Part shown: positions 18,520 through 27,958 of the stretch, piece by piece
Layout of the letters: each line of letters begins with the position of its first letter
Position numbering within the stretch: position 1 is the stretch's first letter
NCBI RefSeq assembly: GCF_001870905.1
Contig: NZ_LNDC01000076.1
Location: forward strand, 1-45,969
DNA length: 45,969 nucleotides
Source: Geitlerinema sp. PCC 9228
GTDB taxonomy: Bacteria; Cyanobacteriota; Cyanobacteriia; Cyanobacteriales; PCC-9228
Direction of reading: 5' to 3'
Position numbers and translations under genes: made by a program
The notes under the pieces: model-generated
Told to the model about the DNA's origin: nothing
Databases searched by the model: none
Seen by the model: the letters and a program-made list of their open reading frames with translations, nothing else

Positions 18520-18856
18520 GGAGACACCTCTTTACGTCTAACGAAAGTATCTTGCGGCAATTTCACCATCAAATTGTCCCAGGATACATCGCGATCGCAC
18601 ACAACAAGTCAATAATTCCAGACAAAATTCCTCTCCCAAGGCAGCGGAAAAGACCGTAAAATGTTGGCACCAAGATGGCAGCTTGTATGGGAACATCGGG
18701 GCTTGGGGGCTTGGGAGCTTCGGAGCATGGGAGGAAACAATCGATCGTACTTTTCGATCTCCTACCGCACCCACCGCACCCACGCTCGGCCGCACCCACC
18801 CACCCGGTGCATTTGTACGCTGTCAGTAACCAATCTCTACATTCAAACAAACATCT
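18520..18856. other. Divergent icd-carB intergenic region
   Basis: 337 bp. The middle (about 18690-18810) is low complexity, with runs of GGGGCTTGGG type followed by CACCGCACCC repeats, as often seen between cyanobacterial genes. No operator or terminator could be assigned by eye. Confidence 0.5.
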
Positions 18857-21800
18857 ATGCCTCGTCGCGAAGATCTCCATAAAATTCTCTTACTGGGTTC
18901 CGGTCCCATCATTATCGGACAAGCTTGCGAGTTCGACTATTCGGGAACGCAAGCCTGTAAAGCTTTGCGCGAAGAAGGGTATGAGGTGGTGTTGGTCAAC
19001 TCCAACCCGGCTACGATTATGACCGATCCGGGTACAGCCGATCGCACCTATATCGAACCCCTCACCCCAGATTTGGTAGAGAACATTATTGCCAAGGAAC
19101 GTCCCGATGCTCTGCTGCCGACGATGGGCGGTCAAACGGCTTTGAATTTGGCTGTGAAACTGTCGGAAAGCGGCGTTTTAGAGAAATATGGCGTCGATCT
19201 CATTGGGGCAGATTTGTCTGCGATTCAAATGGCAGAAGACCGCCTGCTGTTTAAAGAGGCTATGGGTCGGATTGGGATTAAAGTCTGTCCTTCGGGCATT
19301 GCCAGCAATTTGGAAGAGGCCAAACAGGTGGCCAACCGCATCGGTGCCTATCCTCTCATTATTCGCCCTGCCTATACCTTAGGGGGCGGTGGCGGTGGTA
19401 TTGCTTACAATGCCGAAGAATTTGAAGAGTTAAGCCATTTGGGGTTGGATGCTTCTCCCATTTCCCAAATTTTAATCGAGCGATCGCTTTTGGGATGGAA
19501 AGAATACGAATTAGAAGTCATGCGGGATACCGCAGATAACGTAGTAATTATCTGCTCCATTGAAAACATCGACCCCATGGGCGTTCACACCGGCGATTCC
19601 ATTACCGTTGCCCCCGCCCAAACCCTCACCGACAAAGAATACCAACGCCTGCGGGATTATTCCATTCAAATTATCCGCGAAATTGGTGTCGAAACCGGCG
19701 GTTCCAACATTCAATTTGCCGTCAATCCCATTACCGGCGAGGTCATTGTCATTGAAATGAATCCTCGGGTTTCTCGTTCCTCGGCGTTGGCATCGAAAGC
19801 AACAGGATTTCCCATTGCCAAATTTGCGGCGAAGTTGGCGGTGGGATACAGTTTGGACGAAATTTCCAACGATATTACCAAGAAAACCCCCGCTTCCTTC
19901 GAACCCACCATTGACTACGTGGTCACCAAAGCCCCTCGGTTTGCCTTTGAGAAATTCCCCGGAACCGAACCCGTGCTAACCACACAAATGCGGTCGGTGG
20001 GGGAAGCCATGGCTATCGGGCGTACATTTGAGGAATCCCTGCAAAAAGCCTTGCGATCGCTGGAAAACGGTCGTCACGGCTGGGGATGCGATCGCTGGGA
20101 AAAATTACCCAGCCTCACCCAGGTCCGTGCCATGCTGCGGACCCCCAACCCCGAACGGGTTTTCACCGTACGCCACGCCCTACTGTTGGGGATGACCGTA
20201 GAGGAAATTTACGAACTCACCGGCATCGATCCCTGGTTTTTAGACAAAATGCAGGTATTGCTGGAGACAGAGAAGTGGCTTAAGCGGACCTACCTGCACG
20301 AATTTACCCGGGAAATGTTGGTGGAAGTCAAACGTCAGGGATTCAGTGACTGTCAAATTGCCTTTGCCACCAAAACATCCGAAGACGAAGTACGGGCGTT
20401 GCGCCACAAGCTAGGCGTCAAACCGGTTTACAAGCTGGTGGATACCTGTGCGGCGGAGTTTGAAGCGATGACGCCCTATTACTATTCCACCTATGAAGAC
20501 GAATCGGAGGTGATTGTTTCCGACCAACCCAAGGTGATGATTTTGGGGGGTGGTCCCAACCGCATCGGTCAAGGGATTGAGTTTGACTACTGTTGTTGTC
20601 ACGCCAGTTTCTCGTTGCGGGAAATGGGGTACGAGACCATTATGGTGAACTCCAACCCGGAAACGGTTTCTACGGACTACGATACGAGCGATCGCTTGTA
20701 TTTTGAACCCCTCACCAAAGAAGACGTTCTCAATATTATCGATATCGAACAACCCCAAGGCATTATCATCCAGTTTGGCGGACAAACGCCCTTGAAGCTA
20801 GCGGTGCCGTTGCAGGAATATTTATATGAAGCCCCCAAACGCCTGGCAGCAGCTTCGGCAGAACCCAGCAAAAGTAGCGATGTAGAAATGTCGGGAGCTC
20901 ATTTACCGACCAAGATTTGGGGAACCTCTCCCGATTCCATTGATATTGCTGAAGACCGGGAACGTTTCGAGCAAATCCTGTGGGAGGTGGGCATCGACCA
21001 GCCTCCCAATGGCATTGCCCGCAGCTACGAGGAAGCATTGGTGGTTGCCCAGCAAATTGGCTATCCCTGTGTGGTCCGTCCTTCTTACGTTTTGGGCGGC
21101 AGGGCTATGGAAATTGTCTACTCGGATGAAGAGTTAGAACGGTACATGACTCTGGCGGTTCAGGTGGAACCAGAGCATCCCATTTTAATCGATAAGTTCC
21201 TGGAAAATGCCGTGGAAGTCGATGTGGATGCGGTGGCAGATGCTACCGGCAAGGTCGTTATTGGCGGCATTATGGAACATATCGAACAGGCTGGGGTCCA
21301 TTCGGGAGACTCCGCTTGTTCGATTCCTTACGTTTCCCTGACAGATAAGGCATTACAGACCATTCGCGAAGGTACGGTAAAACTCGCCCAGCGGTTGCAT
21401 GTACTTGGGCTGATGAACGTGCAGTATGCGGTGGTCAAAGCACCAGATAGAGCGGTTGCTGGCACTGCGGTTTCCGAACCCGCTCAGGGCGAACCCAAGG
21501 TTTATATTTTAGAAGCCAATCCCCGGGCTTCCCGTACAGTCCCGTTTGTGTCGAAAGCCATTGGTGTTCCCCTAGCACGGGTAGCTTCCCAGGTGATGGC
21601 TGGCAAGACATTGCAGGAGTTGGACTATACCGAGGAAATCGTTCCCAACCATATGGCGGTGAAAGAGGCAGTGCTGCCGTTTGAGAAATTTACTGGTACC
21701 GACCCGATTTTGGGTCCGGAAATGCGGTCTACCGGAGAAGTGATGGGGATCGATATGGATTTTGGCCGGGCCTTTGCCAAGGCGGCCATTGGTGCCGGTC

Positions 21801-22231
21801 AGCGATTGCCCATGGCGGGGACGGTGTTTGTTTCCATGCGCGATCGCGACAAAGAGTTGGTGGTTCCCATTGTCAAGGATCTGGTGAATTTAGGTTTCAA
21901 AATTGTCGCCACCGCCGGCACCCGCAAGTTCCTATGGGAAGCCTCCGAGTTGCAAAAGGACGGTGCCAAACTAGACATCGACTTGGTTTTTAAACTCTAC
22001 GAAGGACGCCCTAACGTGTTGGATTGGATCAAAAACCAATGGTTGCAGTTGATTATCAACACCCCTTCTGGAGAAGATGCCCAAGCCGAAGGGCGTCTGA
22101 TTCGTCGTGCTGCTCTGGAATATAAAATTCCCTTAATCACAACCATTGCCGGTGCTAGGGCAACTGCAGCTGCCATTCAAGCTGTCAAAACCCGCGCCTT
22201 AGACGTGAAAGCTCTGCAAGATTATTTCTAA
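18857..22231 (+). CDS. carB: Carbamoyl-phosphate synthase large chain
   Basis: 1124 residues. Two homologous halves, each starting with a pre-ATP-grasp domain ([20 protein letters not shown] and [20 protein letters not shown]) and an ATP-grasp domain (ALGG-type loops, [18 protein letters not shown] and [18 protein letters not shown]), then a C-terminal MGS-like regulatory domain. It makes carbamoyl phosphate for arginine and pyrimidines with the CarA glutaminase, which is not in the window. It is about 40-50 residues longer than the roughly 1075 of well-known CarB. Two inserts are visible: around residues 663-690 ([19 protein letters not shown]) and near 860-880 ([19 protein letters not shown]). 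Both are Ala/Ser/Pro-rich and look like surface loops. Confidence 0.96.
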   Translation: MPRREDLHKILLLGSGPIIIGQACEFDYSGTQACKALREEGYEVVLVNSNPATIMTDPGTADRTYIEPLTPDLVENIIAKERPDALLPTMGGQTALNLAVKLSESGVLEKYGVDLIGADLSAIQMAEDRLLFKEAMGRIGIKVCPSGIASNLEEAKQVANRIGAYPLIIRPAYTLGGGGGGIAYNAEEFEELSHLGLDASPISQILIERSLLGWKEYELEVMRDTADNVVIICSIENIDPMGVHTGDSITVAPAQTLTDKEYQRLRDYSIQIIREIGVETGGSNIQFAVNPITGEVIVIEMNPRVSRSSALASKATGFPIAKFAAKLAVGYSLDEISNDITKKTPASFEPTIDYVVTKAPRFAFEKFPGTEPVLTTQMRSVGEAMAIGRTFEESLQKALRSLENGRHGWGCDRWEKLPSLTQVRAMLRTPNPERVFTVRHALLLGMTVEEIYELTGIDPWFLDKMQVLLETEKWLKRTYLHEFTREMLVEVKRQGFSDCQIAFATKTSEDEVRALRHKLGVKPVYKLVDTCAAEFEAMTPYYYSTYEDESEVIVSDQPKVMILGGGPNRIGQGIEFDYCCCHASFSLREMGYETIMVNSNPETVSTDYDTSDRLYFEPLTKEDVLNIIDIEQPQGIIIQFGGQTPLKLAVPLQEYLYEAPKRLAAASAEPSKSSDVEMSGAHLPTKIWGTSPDSIDIAEDRERFEQILWEVGIDQPPNGIARSYEEALVVAQQIGYPCVVRPSYVLGGRAMEIVYSDEELERYMTLAVQVEPEHPILIDKFLENAVEVDVDAVADATGKVVIGGIMEHIEQAGVHSGDSACSIPYVSLTDKALQTIREGTVKLAQRLHVLGLMNVQYAVVKAPDRAVAGTAVSEPAQGEPKVYILEANPRASRTVPFVSKAIGVPLARVASQVMAGKTLQELDYTEEIVPNHMAVKEAVLPFEKFTGTDPILGPEMRSTGEVMGIDMDFGRAFAKAAIGAGQRLPMAGTVFVSMRDRDKELVVPIVKDLVNLGFKIVATAGTRKFLWEASELQKDGAKLDIDLVFKLYEGRPNVLDWIKNQWLQLIINTPSGEDAQAEGRLIRRAALEYKIPLITTIAGARATAAAIQAVKTRALDVKALQDYF

Positions 22232-22248
22232 TTCCCTACCCATACCTT

Positions 22249-22381
22249 ATACCAAGTCCAACATCGGGAAACCACAATCTTTCTGTAGGGGAAATTCCCC
22301 CTAATTGCTTTCTTGTAGGGGTCAGCACGGGGGCACTACCCCTACATTTTTGTGGGTGTATGTACGTCGGATTTCGTATTA
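22249..22381. mobile_element. MITE family B, copy 2
   Basis: About 133 bp, starting ATACCAAGTCCAACATCGGG and ending GTACGTCGGATTTCGTATT. Inner TTGTAGGGGTCAGCACGGGG and CTACCCCTACATTTTTGTGG match the reverse complement of copy 1 at 14931-15058. It begins 18 bp after the carB stop. Confidence 0.65.
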
Positions 22382-22499
22382 GACTGGATTCTTCTTCTAA
22401 CCCCCAAAATTTTGGGGGTTTTGTCGTATTTTAATCTGAAATCCAGCTGTAGACTTAATTAACTTCCACCGATGTTCAATTGGATATAACCCCCTGTAA

Positions 22500-22620
22500 T
22501 ACCATTTCCTTAATAATCTGCAAGAGATAATAGAGGCGTTTTTGTAGGGGCGCAACGCGTTGCCCCCCCTACCAGGGAAATTGAAACATTCCAGAAAATT
22601 ATGGTTTTTCAGAAATGGCA
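22500..22620. mobile_element. MITE family A, copy 4
   Basis: 121 bp, the same length and orientation as copy 1. Left end TACCATTTCCTTAATAATC, right end TTTTTCAGAAATGGCA, flanked by TAA on both sides (22497-22499 and 22621-22623). This supports a 3-bp target duplication of TTA/TAA. The inner part TTTTTGTAGGGGCGCAACGC is shared with copy 1. Confidence 0.8.
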
Positions 22621-23015
22621 TAAGTCCCCCGAATTTACGGGGGATGGCGACCCAAGGTCGGATTTGAGGGCACCGCAGCCGCAGATCTGAGGGCAATTCA
22701 GTCTATTTAAGTGGATTTTATACGACCAACATAGCCGTATGGAGGGCTACCAAGTATGAGAGCCTGAAAAGCCGAGAAATTAGGAAAGGGAAAAGCACAA
22801 TGTTGTTTCCAATACGCCCATACTCCCATGCCTCCATGTTCGGTACACCCCCACGCGCCCATACCCCAATCTCAACTCCCCATCTCCCAATTTCCAAAAA
22901 AGGGGGGTAGTTAAACAACATTTTTATTGTTAAAGTAGTAGGCGAGGAATCGAAAGAATGTTACAATTCTTAATAGACTGTAGAAATAAGCCGCTCGTTA
23001 AGCCAGGTAAAAATC
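22621..23015. other. Gene-free, low-complexity intergenic region
   Basis: After MITE A copy 4 the sequence is C-rich and repetitive between about 22815 and 22900 (CCATACTCCCATGCCTCC-like units). It resembles the stretch before carB in style. No gene is supported. Confidence 0.5.
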
Positions 23016-23129
23016 GTGATTTTTGTAACTCTTTTTCTAGTCGCAACCCTCTTGCTATTTGCTAGCTACAGCGATCGAAAGCGCTCGCAAGAACAGAGTC
23101 TGCCCATTCCGATTCGCGTTGACGAATAG
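23016..23129 (+). CDS. Possible 37-residue single-span membrane peptide
   Basis: GTG 23016 opens a frame reading VIFVTLFLVATLLLFASYSD, then RKRSQEQSLPIPIRVDE, and stops at TAG 23127. It has one hydrophobic helix (residues 2-17) followed by a basic, then polar tail. That is the layout of many small cyanobacterial membrane proteins and is hard to explain by chance. An AGG at 23005-23007 is the only hint of a ribosome binding site. No family is recognised. It lies 287 bp before the sigma factor on the same strand. Confidence 0.4.
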   Translation: MIFVTLFLVATLLLFASYSDRKRSQEQSLPIPIRVDE

Positions 23130-23153
23130 GAATACCGTTGTGGAGGTCAGTGT

Positions 23154-23265
23154 CATGTTACTCGAACCATCGCCACAACTGCTAAAGAAGAGCGTTCTCA
23201 AACGAACCGGCGTTTCGAGACGTTTTTCGTTTTCCATAAAAATCCTAGCGCATAATCTTTCGTAG
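23154..23265 (+). CDS. Possible 36-residue basic leader peptide before the sigma factor
   Basis: ATG 23154 is preceded by GGAGG (spacing 8) and encodes MLLEPSPQLLKKSVLKRTGV plus 16 basic residues before a TAG. The good ribosome binding site is the only support; the sequence matches no family I know. It lies in the probable 5' untranslated region of the sigma factor gene, so it could be a regulatory upstream frame or chance. Confidence 0.25.
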
Positions 23266-23314
23266 ATACTTAAAACTTTGGTTCCACCACCTATCTACCA
23301 CATAACTGGTAGTA

Positions 23315-23346
23315 TTCCCCTCGATTGCACTCGTATCGCAGGGGAA
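23315..23346 (+). promoter_or_regulatory. Stem-loop in the sigma factor leader
   Basis: TTCCCCTCGAT pairs with ATCGCAGGGGAA (one bulged C) around a loop of about nine bases, 71 bp before the sigma factor start. There is no T-run, so it is not a normal terminator. It may affect mRNA stability or translation. Confidence 0.4.
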
Positions 23347-23416
23347 ACAGGTGGATATGGAATCACAAATATTCTCTCGTCGTTTCTGAGTCGCCTCATT
23401 CATAGGAAATTTGGAT

Positions 23417-24373
23417 ATGAAGACCATTGGAAGCTCGACAGATACCGTTCGTGCCTACCTGCGAGAAATTGGTCGCGTTCCTCTGTTAACCCACGAGGAA
23501 GAAATTTACTATGGAAAACAAGTACAAAAATTCAACCAATTGCAGGAAGTTAAGAAAGAGCTAACGGAATCTCAAGGGCGAGAACCCACTATGTCAGAGT
23601 GGGCGGCAGCTGCCGATCTATCTGTCGAACAGTTGCAAAAGCAATTGGCTCGTGGAGAACACGCCAAACGGAAAATGGTAGAGGCGAACCTACGCCTTGT
23701 TGTGTCTGTGGCGAAGAAGTACATCAAACGCAATGTAGATTTGATGGATTTGATCCAGGAAGGAACCATTGGCATGCAGCGGGGCGTAGAAAAATTTGAC
23801 CCTACGAAGGGATATCGGTTTTCTACCTATGCCTACTGGTGGATTCGCCAGGCAATTACCCGTGCTATTGCCGAAAAAGGGCGTACCATTCGTCTACCGA
23901 TTCATATTACGGAAAAATTGAACAAGATTAAAAAAGCCCAGCGCAATCTCTCGCAAAATTTGGGTCGGGCAGCCACTGTTGCCGAACTCGCAGAGGAGCT
24001 GGATTTAAGCCCCAAACAAATTCGCGAATATTTAGAACGCGCCCGCCAGCCTTTGTCTTTGGAACAGCGGGTGGGAGACAATCAAGATACGGAATTGGGA
24101 GACTTGTTGGAAGATACTGGACCTTCCCCGGAAGATTTTGCTACCCAGTCTTCTCTGAAAGCAGATTTGACGGAGTTGATGCAGGATTTGACGCCGCAGC
24201 AAAAAGAGGTTTTGGCGTTGCGGTTTGGGTTGGAAGATGGGAAAGCATTAACTCTGTCGAAAATTGGCGATCGCTTGAATATTTCCCGGGAACGAGTACG
24301 TCAAATCGAACGGGAAGCCCTAACGAAACTGCGCAAGCGAAAAGCGCAAATGGGTGAATATCTAGCTATCTGA
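23417..24373 (+). CDS. RNA polymerase sigma factor, RpoD/SigA family, group 2
   Basis: 318 residues from ATG 23417 (AGGAAA upstream; TTG 23411 is a weaker choice). Region 1.2: [21 protein letters not shown]. Region 2: [40 protein letters not shown] and [16 protein letters not shown]. Region 3: [20 protein letters not shown]. Region 4: [18 protein letters not shown] with helix-turn-helix [14 protein letters not shown]. The long region 1.1 of the primary SigA is missing, so this is a non-essential, alternative SigB/C/D/E-like factor used in light, nitrogen or stress responses. Which one cannot be decided by eye. Confidence 0.93.
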   Translation: MKTIGSSTDTVRAYLREIGRVPLLTHEEEIYYGKQVQKFNQLQEVKKELTESQGREPTMSEWAAAADLSVEQLQKQLARGEHAKRKMVEANLRLVVSVAKKYIKRNVDLMDLIQEGTIGMQRGVEKFDPTKGYRFSTYAYWWIRQAITRAIAEKGRTIRLPIHITEKLNKIKKAQRNLSQNLGRAATVAELAEELDLSPKQIREYLERARQPLSLEQRVGDNQDTELGDLLEDTGPSPEDFATQSSLKADLTELMQDLTPQQKEVLALRFGLEDGKALTLSKIGDRLNISRERVRQIEREALTKLRKRKAQMGEYLAI

Positions 24374-24404
24374 AAAGACATCGAGATATTTAGAGCAAAA
24401 CCGA

Positions 24405-24441
24405 AAGGTGCGTTATCTGTAGATATAAGATAGCGCACCTT
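24405..24441. terminator. Bidirectional terminator between the sigma factor and WYL genes
   Basis: AAGGTGCGTTATCT pairs with AGATAGCGCACCTT in a 14-bp stem (one G-T pair), flanked by ATTATT on the right and AAAACCG on the left. The two genes converge on it. Confidence 0.8.
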
Positions 24442-24458
24442 ATTATTTGTTGGTTCGT

Positions 24459-25322
24459 TCAATCGTTCAGTTGTTCGTAGCGTTGGTAGAGGCGCTGGAT
24501 TTTTTCTAGGAAGCGATCGCGCAGTTGTTTCGGAGACACAATAATACAATTTTCCCCATACTGAGATACCTCGCGCATAAACCAAAACGTGTTGTAAATC
24601 AATTTCATCACCCGCCGAACCCCAGGTTGGCTGGATAACCACTCCAGCGCGCGATCGTTTTCTTTTTCTCTGTAGGCATAAGCCAAGCGGTCGAATAAAT
24701 GAATTTCCACCTCAACGCGATCGAAGTCGGTACGCCATTGTTTGTCCACAGAAACCACACTGGCTTCGGGGATGCGGTCGAGACGCAGACACCAGTTATG
24801 TCGAAGTTCGGGAAGATCCTCATTTCCCTGGGTTTCTTCGCACCAACAATCGAGATACTGCCTTTGTTCGTGGGTATTAATTTCAGCGTAGCAAATGGTA
24901 AACGTCCAAGATTGCTCGGTGGCATCTTGATAAAAGAGCTGGAACGGTTGCTGGCGACGAATGTAACGCTCGATTTCGAGACGCCACGGTTGGGGAGGTC
25001 GTTCCACAAACCTTTCTAGTTTGCTGCGTTGGGGAATCTGGAGTTCGCTACGTTCCAGTAAAAGTTGAGCTACGGTTTCTGCCTGTTGGATTTGCCCTGC
25101 ATCTACCAAGGCATCTACCGCTGCGTTTAAGGCGGCAATTCTCTGCTGGCTCCAATCGTGATTGGGGGCAATTTGGAGTTGGCAGCGTGCGATCGCTTCC
25201 ACCAGTTTGGAAATGTTGGGGCGATCGCCCCATGTCATGCCAAATTCCAGCGCTAAGTTTTCCAATTCTTCCTTATCCCGTTGGGAAATCGACAGGGTAA
25301 TGGATTGACCTTTGCGTCCCAT
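24459..25322 (-). CDS. RHH-WYL transcriptional regulator of the type I-D CRISPR-Cas locus
   Basis: 287 residues. The first 50 (QSITLSISQRDKEELENLAL, then NISKLVEAIAR) have the strand-helix-helix pattern of ribbon-helix-helix DNA-binding domains. The remainder has WYL-like features: a strand pair PFQLFYQDATEQSWTFTICY and LRLDRIPEASVVS, and a C-terminal WCX-like part FDRLAYAYRE...WLSSQPGVRRVMKLIYNT. In Synechocystis PCC 6803 the WYL protein Sll7009, next to the type I-D genes, was reported as a repressor of that CRISPR; this gene has the same position, divergent from cas3. I infer the same job, responding to a nucleotide-like ligand. Candidate operators lie in the 110-bp divergent region. Confidence 0.8.
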   Translation of the reverse strand: MGRKGQSITLSISQRDKEELENLALEFGMTWGDRPNISKLVEAIARCQLQIAPNHDWSQQRIAALNAAVDALVDAGQIQQAETVAQLLLERSELQIPQRSKLERFVERPPQPWRLEIERYIRRQQPFQLFYQDATEQSWTFTICYAEINTHEQRQYLDCWCEETQGNEDLPELRHNWCLRLDRIPEASVVSVDKQWRTDFDRVEVEIHLFDRLAYAYREKENDRALEWLSSQPGVRRVMKLIYNTFWFMREVSQYGENCIIVSPKQLRDRFLEKIQRLYQRYEQLND

Positions 25323-25324
25323 AT

Positions 25325-25334
25325 TGTACGTACA
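25325..25334. promoter_or_regulatory. Palindrome 1 in the WYL-cas3 divergent region
   Basis: TGTACGTACA is a perfect 10-bp palindrome that begins 3 bp before the regulator's start codon (upstream on the minus strand). It shares TACGTAC with the second site at 25412-25418. Confidence 0.45.
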
Positions 25335-25399
25335 CTTTATCCGTATATTGCTTTTATATTTTCTATTATCCGTGCCATAATGGAGAAAAGCAATAAGAC

Positions 25400-25420
25400 A
25401 AGTACATTTTCTACGTACTT
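25400..25420. promoter_or_regulatory. Palindrome 2 in the WYL-cas3 divergent region
   Basis: AAGTAC (25400-25405) and GTACTT (25415-25420) form an inverted repeat around 9 bp. The right arm contains TACGTAC, as in the first site, and lies 12 bp before the cas3 ATG, where a bound repressor would block the ribosome or the polymerase. Confidence 0.45.
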
Positions 25421-25432
25421 TACGAACGAGTC

Positions 25433-27637
25433 ATGAATGACGCAGAAGCCAAATCAGCTACATCGCCATATTCAGTAACTCTCAAACCTTTATATTCTGC
25501 TCCGGCTGAGCGTATGCCAGCGGATATTTCATTACCAGATGGGTGGCAGCTATCCTGGCATCAAGTAGAAACGTTGCAGGCAATTCGCGACCCAAACATT
25601 GAGGTAATTTTTAATACTGCCATGACGGGAGATGGCAAAAGTTTGGCAGCGTATCTGGAAACGCTATCGACCCAAAATTGTTACGCGATCGCCAACTATC
25701 CCACCAACGAACTAGCAAGAGACCAACAGGTTCAAATCCAAGATTATATTGCTCAATTTCAACCCCAACCAAAACCACGGGTTGTGCAATTAAGCAGTGA
25801 AGAATTAGAACTTTATGCCGAACGGGAAGACATCGCCAAATCGGCAGCAATTGCTACCCGTGGCGCACAATCAGATATCTTGGTAACCAATCCCGATATT
25901 TTACACTATCTCCATCGCGGTGCTTATTTAACGCCAAAGGATAGTCCCGATAAACTTTGGAATCGCATTGATAAAGACTTCGATCTATTTATATTTGATG
26001 AATTTCATATTTTCCAACCACCGCAAATATCCAGCGTTATCAATACGCTGCTGTTAATCCGCAATACCAACCGTCACAAGAAGTTTTTGTTTTTATCGGC
26101 AACGCCAAATTCCGAACTAATATCGCGTCTGGAACGGGTTGGTTTCCAGGTTAAAACCATCGATCCAATGGTGCAAAAGAAATATCAGTTTCCCACAAAT
26201 CTTAGCGAATGCCAACAGTTAGAACGTCACGGATGGCGGCGGGTTTCGCGGGAAATTTCCCTAAATTTTGTGCCTCTAGACTTGAGTGCGGGGAGTGGGG
26301 AAACATGGTTGCAAAATAACGGCGATCGCATTTTAAAACATTTCCAAGAAAATCCCGGCAGCAAAGGTGCCATTATTTTGAATTCTATTGCGGCGGTGAA
26401 ACGATTGGTTCCTTGGTTCCGCCAACTATTTCAACCTCACGGTTTGCAAGTGGGAGAAAATACAGGATTGTCTGGAAAAACTGAGAAAATGCGATCGCTG
26501 GCGGCGGATTTGGTTTTGGGAACTAGTACGATTGATGTTGGTGTGGATTTCAAAATTAATTTTCTCATTTTTGAGTCTGCCGATGCCGGGAATTTTATTC
26601 AGCGGCTGGGACGTTTGGGGAGGCATAACGGCTGGAATTATAACGGACAGTGGGTCGATTTTCATAAATTTACAGCCTATGCTTTGATTCCTCAATTTTT
26701 CGTCGAACGGTTGTTCCATGGCGACCAACCACCCTTAGAATCTGGAAAGCAATACGATCGCGTTTTTTTCCACAATTGTATCCACCAAAATTACCGTAAA
26801 ATTAATGATTTTCGCGGTTACTACCGCAAATGGGGACCAGTACAATCGGTAATGCTTTGCTATCAGCTAAAACACAAAACAGTGCGATCGCAATATGAAA
26901 GTTCTCAAAAGTCCTTGCGGGATGATTGCGAGAACGTTTTTGAGACTCGCCTGGGGAAAGTGGCAGGTCGCATCAAACAGTGGCAAGAGGAATGGCAGCA
27001 ATATTCCGGTAAATCGGGAAATCCCATTGCGGAAGATGCAGCGAGTTTTCGAGGATCGAGTCCCCTACAATGCGGTTTGTACGATACCAGCGAACCCTAT
27101 GCCGCCGATCGAGTTAAAACCTACGATTTACCCGGCGTTCTTAGCAATTTAGAGATCGAACCCATGTCGGAGTCAGCATTTATACAACTGCTGCGGGATA
27201 CGGAACGCCAGATGCAGGTTCCCATTGCTAAGGGAAGATTTCGCCGTTGCTTTGCCTTTATGAAACTGCATCGCTATCGCCAAGAACGCTTGCGGTGGCA
27301 GTTTATTTACGCTGGTGATTTGCGCGAGGTTAGCGATCGCGCGCAGGTACAGGTTTTGACTGGTCTGCAGGTTTGGCAACCAGAGAATGCGGCATGGATT
27401 GGAGAAGCAAACAAGCAGCTAAAGCGACAGGCGTTGGTGAGTTACGTATTGCGAATGCCAGTTGCCGAGGTGCGATCGCGGTTGCGTCTTCCCATGCATT
27501 TTCAAATTTATCCGATTAGCCATCAAGATGAGGTGCATACAAGTGCGCCTTATACGATCGCGATCGGACAATCGGCACTACTACTGGATACGCTGAGAGA
27601 TTGGCTGCGCGATTTGGGGGAGATATGGATTGTTTGA
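25433..27637 (+). CDS. cas3: Type I-D CRISPR helicase Cas3' (no HD domain)
   Basis: 734 residues. Superfamily 2 motifs: Walker A variant MTGDGKS (64-70), DEFH (189-192), LSATPN (221-226), and motif VI QRLGRLGRH (390-398). No HD nuclease domain is present at either end, as expected in type I-D, where the HD domain is carried by Cas10d. It should unwind target DNA recruited by the effector complex. It begins the plus-strand cas operon, divergent from the WYL regulator. About 300 bp separate it from the next cas module, more than elsewhere in the locus. Confidence 0.92.
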   Translation: MNDAEAKSATSPYSVTLKPLYSAPAERMPADISLPDGWQLSWHQVETLQAIRDPNIEVIFNTAMTGDGKSLAAYLETLSTQNCYAIANYPTNELARDQQVQIQDYIAQFQPQPKPRVVQLSSEELELYAEREDIAKSAAIATRGAQSDILVTNPDILHYLHRGAYLTPKDSPDKLWNRIDKDFDLFIFDEFHIFQPPQISSVINTLLLIRNTNRHKKFLFLSATPNSELISRLERVGFQVKTIDPMVQKKYQFPTNLSECQQLERHGWRRVSREISLNFVPLDLSAGSGETWLQNNGDRILKHFQENPGSKGAIILNSIAAVKRLVPWFRQLFQPHGLQVGENTGLSGKTEKMRSLAADLVLGTSTIDVGVDFKINFLIFESADAGNFIQRLGRLGRHNGWNYNGQWVDFHKFTAYALIPQFFVERLFHGDQPPLESGKQYDRVFFHNCIHQNYRKINDFRGYYRKWGPVQSVMLCYQLKHKTVRSQYESSQKSLRDDCENVFETRLGKVAGRIKQWQEEWQQYSGKSGNPIAEDAASFRGSSPLQCGLYDTSEPYAADRVKTYDLPGVLSNLEIEPMSESAFIQLLRDTERQMQVPIAKGRFRRCFAFMKLHRYRQERLRWQFIYAGDLREVSDRAQVQVLTGLQVWQPENAAWIGEANKQLKRQALVSYVLRMPVAEVRSRLRLPMHFQIYPISHQDEVHTSAPYTIAIGQSALLLDTLRDWLRDLGEIWIV

Positions 27638-27680
27638 ATGGACTATCCCTGATAGGGGTTCAGTGTAAGAAGGGAATTTG

Positions 27681-27717
27681 CAGCATGAAGCTCAAAAAGC
27701 TTGCAGCATTAAGCTCA
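27681..27717 (+). repeat. Two copies of CAGYATKAAGCTCA downstream of cas3
   Basis: CAGCATGAAGCTCA (27681-27694) and CAGCATTAAGCTCA (27704-27717) lie 23 bp apart, centre to centre. A third copy, CAGTATTAAGCTCA, is at 28228-28241, past the small HTH gene. The regular spacing of the first two (about two helical turns) suggests a binding site, but this is only a pattern. Confidence 0.4.
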
Positions 27718-27742
27718 GTTTCAATCCCTGATAAGGATTTGT
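27718..27742 (-). repeat. Relic of a different CRISPR repeat
   Basis: On the minus strand it ends AGGGATTGAAAC, the same 12 nt that end the repeats of the main array, preceded by TATC instead of CTCTA. The stem TCCCTGAT/AAGGA resembles the repeats of other cyanobacterial arrays. It is a single copy without spacers, so it is either a remnant or chance. Confidence 0.35.
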
Positions 27743-27958
27743 ACATATATTTACCCTATTATCCTAGGTACTCTACCAAAAGGGGTTGAATATGTCAAAG
27801 CTTTAGGGTTTTTAAATATGTCTGAGCTAAATTACATTTTCTAAAAAAGCTTTATAGCATCTATCGCGATCGTTAGCGTTAAATTAAGACAGCCGTGACC
27901 CCCTCTTAAACAAGGGGATAGGTGCTAACCACATACATTTCTGTAAAGGAGAAGACCA

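Noticed and set aside
17851-18615. 254-residue frame opposite icd
   Set aside because: Reverse-strand shadow of the well-supported icd gene.
22397-22696. 99-residue minus-strand frame after carB
   Set aside because: Runs through MITE A copy 4; its residues are MITE-derived.
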